Below, piece by piece: positions 44,595 through 49,945 of a stretch of DNA of 49,945 nucleotides (its first letter is position 1; each line of letters opens with the position of its first letter). The stretch comes from Bacillota bacterium (lineage in GTDB: Bacteria; Bacillota; UBA4882; UBA8346), in NCBI GenBank assembly GCA_023436305.1, contig JAEZJQ010000047.1, positions 1-49,945 on the forward strand. Reading direction: 5' to 3'. Made by a program: the position numbers and the translations under genes. The notes beneath the pieces are model-generated. The model was given only the letters and a program-made list of their open reading frames with translations. It did no database searches and had not been told where the DNA came from.

Positions 44595-47500
44595 ATGTCA
44601 GACTTTGTCCACTTGCACGTCCATACCCAATATTCGTTACTTGACGGTGCGGCCGCTATTGAAAGCCTGCTTGCCAAAGCGAGGGAGTATAATATGCCCG
44701 CCCTGGCCATTACCGACCATGGGGTGATGTACGGTTGCCTGAAGTTTTACCAGCAGGCGTTGAAGGTGGGTATTAAGCCGGTTTTGGGATGTGAAGTTTA
44801 TGTGGCTCCCCGGGGTTTACGGGATAAGACGCCCAAAGTGGATGAAAACCCGTTTCATCTGACCTTGTTGGCTGAAAACGAGACCGGTTACCGGAATCTG
44901 ATGAAGCTGGTCTCCATTGCCAATATTGAAGGGTTTTATTATAAGCCACGCATCGATTTGGAAACGCTCCGTCTTTACGCCGCCGGGCTCATCGGTCTGT
45001 CGGGTTGTTTATCCGGGGTTGTGTCCCGGTATATATTGGATAACAAATTGGAGGAGGCCGGAAAACAGATCAAGGTTTATCAGGAGATTCTGGGGCGGGA
45101 GAATTTCTTCATTGAACTCCAGTATCAGCAGCTTGACGGACAGCGGAATCTGAACCGGACTTTGGCCCAAATGGCTGCCACCTGCAATGCGCCTCTGGTG
45201 GCCACCAATGATGTGCATTATTTGAACCGGGAGGACGCTCAGGTTCATGATGTTTTGTTATGCATTCAAACCGGGAAGACGGTGGATGATCCCAACCGGA
45301 TGAAATTTGCCACCGCCGAGTTTTACCTGAAATCGGCAGCGGAAATGCGGGATATCTTTCATGATTACCCGGATTCTTTGACCAATACCGTGCGAATCGC
45401 CGAACGCTGCCAGGTACGGCTTGAATTGGGCAAATTTCATATGCCTGAATATCATATTTCTGATGCAGAGGAATCATCATCTCCGTATATTTATTTGGAA
45501 AAACTATGCCGGGAAGCCATTGACGCGCAAAGGCTCCCTTGGGATGAAACGCGGGAAGCAAGGCTCCGATATGAACTGGACACGATAAAGGCCATGGGTT
45601 TTTCCGGTTATTTTTTGGTTGTCCGCGATTTTGTGAATTTCGCCAAAGAAAATCAGATTATGGTGGGGCCGGGCCGGGGATCGGCGGCAGGAAGCCTGGT
45701 GGCTTATTTGTTGGGGATCACCAGCTTGGACCCGATTGAACTGGGTTTACTCTTCGAACGGTTCTTAAACCCGGAACGGATCTCAATGCCGGATATTGAT
45801 ATCGATTTTTGTTATGAACGTCGTAATGAAGTGATTTCTTATGTCCGAAAACGTTTCGGTACCGATCGGGTAGCTCAGATCATTACATTTGGGACTATGG
45901 CCGCACGGGCCGCCGTCCGGGACGTGGGGCGAGTGTTGGGCCTGCCTTATGGCGATGTGGATCGGGTCGCCAAATTAATTCCCAACGAACCGGGAATCAC
46001 CATTGCCGATGCCAAGGCCCGTGCTTCATCATTACCCGAACTGATAGAGAATAATCCAAAAATCGCGCAACTGGTGGCCATTGCCGAAAAAGTGGAGGGG
46101 TTTCCCCGTCATGCTTCGACCCATGCCGCCGGAGTAGTGATTACCGGCGAACCGTTAACCGATTATTTGCCCCTGACCATCTCCAACGAGGGCGAGGTAA
46201 TTACTCAGTTTCCCATGGAGGATATTGAGTCTCTGGGCTTATTGAAGATGGACTTTTTGGGGTTGCGGACCCTTACCGTACTCCGGGATACAATGTCGCT
46301 GATAGAACAAAATCGCGGCTGTAAAATCAGTCTCGCCCAAATTCCGCCGGATGACCCGGCTGCTTTTGCGGGACTGCAAAAAGGCAGTACATTGGGGTTG
46401 TTTCAACTGGAGAGCGGCGGGATTCGCAGGCTGTTGATGCGCCTCAAGCCGGAACGGATCTCGGATTTAACGGCGTTAATGGCTTTATACCGCCCCGGGC
46501 CGCTGGGTAGTGGAATGGTGGACGATTTTATCAAAGGGCGGCACGGACAAAAAACCATTACCTATTTGCATCCCATGTTGGAGCCAATTCTTGCGGAGAC
46601 TTACGGGGTCATTCTCTATCAGGAACAGGTAATGAAGATTGTTAGCGCCATCGGCGGATTCTCTTTAGGCGAGGCCGATCTGGTGCGGCGGGCCATGGGG
46701 AAAAAGAAACCGGAAGTGCTGATGGCCATGCGTGAGCAGTTTTTAAACGGAGCCGCCGGGAACGGGGTGGACCGGGAGATTGCGTCGGCCATCTTTGATT
46801 TGATTGAGTATTTCGCCGGATATGGTTTTAATAAATCCCATTCGGCGGCTTACGCCCTGGTGGTCTACCAGACTGCTTATTTTAAATTCAATTATCCCGA
46901 GGAATATATGGCCGCCTTGCTTACCAGCGTTATGGGAAATCCCGATAAAATCGGCCTATATATCGAAGAATGCCGGGCTCTGGGGTTGAAGATTCTGAAA
47001 CCCGATGTCAATCTGAGTGTGGCTTCATTTAGCCCGGAGCGGGAGGGAATCCGTTTTGGGTTGCTTGGAATCAAGAATGTGGGCGGGGGGGCTATCGAAC
47101 GGATTATTGCCGGACGCCAAAATGGCCCGTATCGTTCCTTGTTTGATTTTTGCCGCCGGGTCAGCCATCAACTGGTTAACCGGCGGGTCATCGAAAGCCT
47201 GATCCGGGCCGGCGCCTTCGATTTCACCAATGCGGGCCGCAGCCGGATGCTGGCGGGATTGAATCTCATTCTGGAAAAAACCTATCAGCGTTCTGCCCAT
47301 AGCGATCAGCTTTCGTTATTGGATTCGCTTCAGGATGCTGTTGAGCCGGGATTGCCGGATATTGACGAGTATTCCGGCCGGGAGTTGTTACAGCAAGAGA
47401 AGGAATACCTGGGAGTCTACCTTTCGGGGCACCCTTTGGATGAATGGCGCGCCAAATTTCAAACCAACGGTCTGACTCCCATCGCCGATCTGGAGGAAGA

Positions 47501-47768
47501 ACCCGATGGGAAAGAGGTTCTTATCGGCGGGGTGGTCACTGGCTGGCGGACCATCAACACCAAGTCGGGATCAATGATGGCCGGATGCAAATTGGAGGAT
47601 TTAACCGGGATGGTGGAGGTTGTGGTCTTTCCCAGGTTATATAACGAAATCAAGGATGGTTACTTGCCGGAACGGGTGACGGTGGTTAAAGGCCGGCTGG
47701 AACATCAGGATGAGGGCGTAAAAGTATTGGCCGCGCAACTGCGGTGGCTGTCGAATCAGGAAAGTTAA
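44595..47768 (+). CDS. dnaE: DNA polymerase III alpha subunit
   Basis: 1057 residues. PHP domain at the N-terminus (LHVHTQYSLLDGA). Catalytic aspartates D400, D402 and D404 in PDIDIDF, and D553 in MDFLGLRTL, match the E. coli positions closely. A palm/finger region (AMGKKKPEVL) follows, then helix-hairpin-helix (NVGGGAIERI) and a C-terminal OB fold (VLIGGVVTGWRT). E. coli DnaE is about 1160, and the shorter length fits the Bacillota DnaE3/DnaE1 group. The start has TAGGAG before the ATG. It does not look like the error-prone DnaE2, which comes with ImuA/ImuB. Confidence 0.95.
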   Translation: MSDFVHLHVHTQYSLLDGAAAIESLLAKAREYNMPALAITDHGVMYGCLKFYQQALKVGIKPVLGCEVYVAPRGLRDKTPKVDENPFHLTLLAENETGYRNLMKLVSIANIEGFYYKPRIDLETLRLYAAGLIGLSGCLSGVVSRYILDNKLEEAGKQIKVYQEILGRENFFIELQYQQLDGQRNLNRTLAQMAATCNAPLVATNDVHYLNREDAQVHDVLLCIQTGKTVDDPNRMKFATAEFYLKSAAEMRDIFHDYPDSLTNTVRIAERCQVRLELGKFHMPEYHISDAEESSSPYIYLEKLCREAIDAQRLPWDETREARLRYELDTIKAMGFSGYFLVVRDFVNFAKENQIMVGPGRGSAAGSLVAYLLGITSLDPIELGLLFERFLNPERISMPDIDIDFCYERRNEVISYVRKRFGTDRVAQIITFGTMAARAAVRDVGRVLGLPYGDVDRVAKLIPNEPGITIADAKARASSLPELIENNPKIAQLVAIAEKVEGFPRHASTHAAGVVITGEPLTDYLPLTISNEGEVITQFPMEDIESLGLLKMDFLGLRTLTVLRDTMSLIEQNRGCKISLAQIPPDDPAAFAGLQKGSTLGLFQLESGGIRRLLMRLKPERISDLTALMALYRPGPLGSGMVDDFIKGRHGQKTITYLHPMLEPILAETYGVILYQEQVMKIVSAIGGFSLGEADLVRRAMGKKKPEVLMAMREQFLNGAAGNGVDREIASAIFDLIEYFAGYGFNKSHSAAYALVVYQTAYFKFNYPEEYMAALLTSVMGNPDKIGLYIEECRALGLKILKPDVNLSVASFSPEREGIRFGLLGIKNVGGGAIERIIAGRQNGPYRSLFDFCRRVSHQLVNRRVIESLIRAGAFDFTNAGRSRMLAGLNLILEKTYQRSAHSDQLSLLDSLQDAVEPGLPDIDEYSGRELLQQEKEYLGVYLSGHPLDEWRAKFQTNGLTPIADLEEEPDGKEVLIGGVVTGWRTINTKSGSMMAGCKLEDLTGMVEVVVFPRLYNEIKDGYLPERVTVVKGRLEHQDEGVKVLAAQLRWLSNQES

Positions 47769-47830
47769 TCGTCAAAAGTCAAAAGTCTATGGACATTTCG
47801 ACTGAATAATCAAACTTGGAGGTTATTTCA

Positions 47831-49063
47831 ATGGGGTTACGTGAAGATGCTTTGGAATTACACCGGGTGAACCGGGGAAAAGTGGCGGTAGTCAGCAAGG
47901 TTCCGTTACAGGATGCCCGGGACTTAAGCCTGGCTTATTCGCCGGGAGTGGCTGAACCGTGCAAGGAGATTGCCAAGGAGCCGGATTTAAGTTATGTTTA
48001 CACCAACCGCGGCAATATGGTGGCAGTGGTTTCCGACGGCACCGCCGTTCTTGGCCTGGGGGATATTGGGCCGAATGCGGGGTTGCCGGTCATGGAAGGG
48101 AAGGCCATTTTATTTAAAGGGTTTGCGGATGTTGACGCATTTCCGATATGTCTGTCCACCAAGGAAGTGGCCGGAGTGGTCCAAGTGGTAAAGTGGCTGG
48201 AACCGACTTTCGGCGGGGTGAATCTGGAAGACATCTCCGGACCACATTGTTTCGAGATCGAGGAACAATTGATCGCCTCGTTGAATATCCCGGTTTTTCA
48301 CGATGATCAACACGGTACCGCGGTGGTTTGTTTCGCCGGATTGATTAACGCCTTGAAAGTAGTGGGGAAGGATATCAGCCAGGTTAAAGTGGTGGTGAAC
48401 GGCGCCGGGGCTGCGGGGATATCCATCGTCAAATTGTTGAAAGCCGCAGGAGTGAATTATACCAACATCAAAATTTGTGATAGCAAGGGGTTGCTTTTCC
48501 CTGGCAAAGATCCGGGCAATAAATACAAGGAAGAAGTAGCCTTGTTGACCAATCCGCAAGGACAAACCGGCAAATTGGCCGATGTGATGGCCGGGGCCGA
48601 TGTCTTTATCGGGGTATCGGTGGCCAATGTGGTTACCGAGGAGATGGTCCGTTCCATGGCTAAAAAAGCGATTATTTTCGGCCTGGCCAACCCGGTGCCG
48701 GAGATTATGCCCGGGGATGCCTTGAAAGCCGGGGCGGCTGTGGTTGGTACCGGCCGGTCCGATTATCCGAACCAGGTGAATAATGTGCTGGGATTTCCGG
48801 GGATCTTCCGGGGAACTTTGGATGTAAGGGCCAAAGTAATCAACCAGGAAATGAAAGTGGCGGCGGCTTATGCGATTGCAGGTTTGGTTACGGATCAGGA
48901 ACGTTCCGCCGAATATGTGATTCCCAAACCTTTTGACCGGCGAGTGGTCCCGCAGGTAGCCCTGGCGGTGGCCAAAGCGGCCATGGAGACGGGAGTGGCC
49001 CGGGAACCCAAGACAGAGCAGGAATTGATGGAAGGGTTTAAAAAGCGGGGTTTGTTGGTTTGA
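47831..49063 (+). CDS. Malic enzyme (NAD(P)-dependent, decarboxylating)
   Basis: 410 residues, converts malate to pyruvate and CO2 with NAD(P)+. Seen: AYSPGVAEPC, TNRGNMVAVVSDGTAVLGLGDIGP, EDISGPHCFEIE, FHDDQHGTAVV (metal and substrate site) and VVNGAGAAGISIVKLL for the nucleotide. The frame opens at TTG 47816, but ATG 47831 has GGAGG eight bases before it. It follows dnaE by 62 bases on the same strand. It lacks a C-terminal phosphotransacetylase domain, so it is the short bacterial type. Confidence 0.94.
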   Translation: MGLREDALELHRVNRGKVAVVSKVPLQDARDLSLAYSPGVAEPCKEIAKEPDLSYVYTNRGNMVAVVSDGTAVLGLGDIGPNAGLPVMEGKAILFKGFADVDAFPICLSTKEVAGVVQVVKWLEPTFGGVNLEDISGPHCFEIEEQLIASLNIPVFHDDQHGTAVVCFAGLINALKVVGKDISQVKVVVNGAGAAGISIVKLLKAAGVNYTNIKICDSKGLLFPGKDPGNKYKEEVALLTNPQGQTGKLADVMAGADVFIGVSVANVVTEEMVRSMAKKAIIFGLANPVPEIMPGDALKAGAAVVGTGRSDYPNQVNNVLGFPGIFRGTLDVRAKVINQEMKVAAAYAIAGLVTDQERSAEYVIPKPFDRRVVPQVALAVAKAAMETGVAREPKTEQELMEGFKKRGLLV

Positions 49064-49105
49064 TGGGATGATTTTGAGTTATCCAAAGTTTCCTTAACAA
49101 TATCC

Positions 49106-49145
49106 AAGCCTGCGGAATTTTTCCCGCGGGCTTGAATTTTAAACG
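49106..49145 (+). terminator. Rho-independent terminator after the malic enzyme
   Basis: CAAGCC-TGCGG and CCGCGGGCTTG arms (49106-49135) close over an A/T-rich loop and run into ATTTT. Confidence 0.8.
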
Positions 49146-49221
49146 GGTCAGGTTACATCAAGAAGCTCAAGTCAAATTGTTTTGCTGTTAAGACCAGCTA
49201 TAAAAAGTCAAAAATTTTTAA

Positions 49222-49945
49222 TCAAACTTTTTTACTGGTTTGAATGTGATAAGGCTCTCCTGATTTCATTAATGCATAAATAACATAAAGCATTTTTCGA
49301 GAAACAGCACCAATAGCAGTTCGATATGCTTTTCCTTCAGAACGTTTTTTCTGATAAAATTCAGACATAACCGGGTCATGAAACACAGCCATAGTTGAGG
49401 CTAGCCAAACTGCCCTGCGCAGGTATGGAGAACCACGTTTTGACATTCGATTTCGTGTACCAGTGAAGCCACCCGACTGTTTTACTGTCGGATCGATTCC
49501 AGAAAAGGCAACCAGTTTAGCAGGTTCGTTAAACCGGGAAATATCGCCGATTTCACTCAAAATAGTAGCTCCTAAAATACAACCAATCCCCGGAATCGTG
49601 TCGATAGTACATGAAAACCGGTGATAATATGTTTCAATTTCAGTGTCTAAATCAACTAATTGTTCTTCAAGAAACTTAATCTGTGCAATGAGTTGGCGAA
49701 TTTGAAAGGCGATTGCGTCGACTCCATATTTGATACCGAATGACTGACGGGCTATAGATTGAATTTCTTCCGCTTTCGAACGTCCAAAACGGCCTCTGCT
49801 TGGCTCTGACAAAAGTAGAGCCAGTTTATCGGTATCAATTGCCAGGATTTCTTCCGGAGTAGTTAACTCCGCTAAAAGTTCCTTGGAGGAACGTCCAAAC
49901 ATATCGGAAAACAAGGTTTCATACTCGGGGAAGATTTGGTCCAAG
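49222..49945 (-). mobile_element. IS110-family transposase, 5' part beyond the window
   Basis: 241 codons open to the window edge, so the N-terminal RuvC-like DEDD domain is not visible. The part seen holds the coiled-coil linker (QIRQLIAQIKFLEEQLVDLDTEI) in pieces and the Transposase_20 domain: IPGIGCILGATILSEIGDI, AFSGIDPTVKQSGGFTG with the serine-containing motif, and SKRGSPYLRRAVWLAS. IS110 elements move through a bridge RNA carried in a noncoding end. The downstream gap (49146-49221) may hold an element end, but I see no clear boundary. Confidence 0.92.

Noticed and set aside
1..49945. CRISPR array, rRNA or tRNA genes
   Set aside because: No regularly spaced repeats, no rRNA stretches and no tRNA cloverleaf were found by eye. 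The cloverleaf-like fold at 5229-5349 lacks a T-loop sequence and is too large for a tRNA.

Overview
The window looks like chromosomal DNA from a spore-former-related Bacillota with two membranes. Evidence for Bacillota: strong AGGAGG-type ribosome binding sites, frequent TTG starts, a T-box leader, an OLE RNA with its partner gene, an S-layer-homology (SLH) protein and a LexA box of the Bacillus type. Evidence for an outer membrane: a LolCDE-like ABC system with a LolA-like protein, a lipid-A-disaccharide-synthase-like protein and a small YbjH-like beta-barrel candidate. This would fit Gram-negative-staining lineages such as Limnochordia/Hydrogenispora relatives, but the placement is inference.

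Layout. 1-5223: 3' part of a nonribosomal peptide synthetase (NRPS) ending in C-A-T-E plus a serine-hydrolase domain that resembles PBP-type thioesterases; the A-domain pocket reads as threonine. A strongly folded intergenic element (5229-5349) and an MFS exporter follow. 7015-11793: ABC ATPase, two FtsX-type permeases and a LolA-like secreted protein. 12717-15863: a large secreted Het-C/zinc-phospholipase-like protein with two C2-like repeats and two CBM3 modules, broken by two compensating frameshifts. 15928-16043: a MITE-like inverted repeat, then a DUF1002 protein. 17108-20269: consensus promoter, Cys T-box leader, cysteine synthase and CysRS, so cysteine supply and charging are read out together. 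21088-23781: LpxB-like glycosyltransferase, YegS-type lipid kinase and a zinc-ribbon protein. 23894-25475 (minus): a tiny ribbon-helix-helix protein and an SLH protein.

26067-33421 is an isoprenoid-centred operon: xseA, xseB, ispA-type prenyl synthase, YuiD-like PAP2 protein, OLE RNA, oapA, dxs and a queuosine-precursor transporter. 33549-36483 holds three secreted proteins, one with its start split from its body at a poly-A tract, plus two tandem TA-flanked MITE-like repeats. 36591-36932 (minus) is a zinc-ribbon/CD225 membrane protein.

37328-44290 (minus) is a six-gene glycan or natural-product cluster: radical SAM protein, carbamoyltransferase, membrane protein, two paralogous GT2 glycosyltransferases and a flippase. 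A LexA-like palindrome lies directly in front of it, in the region shared with the divergent dnaE (44595-47768). dnaE is followed by a malic enzyme, and the window ends inside an IS110-family transposase.

The items most worth follow-up are the NRPS with a cis PBP-type release domain after an epimerisation domain, the Het-C/CBM3 protein, the OLE-OapA locus, and the possibly SOS-controlled radical SAM/carbamoyltransferase cluster.
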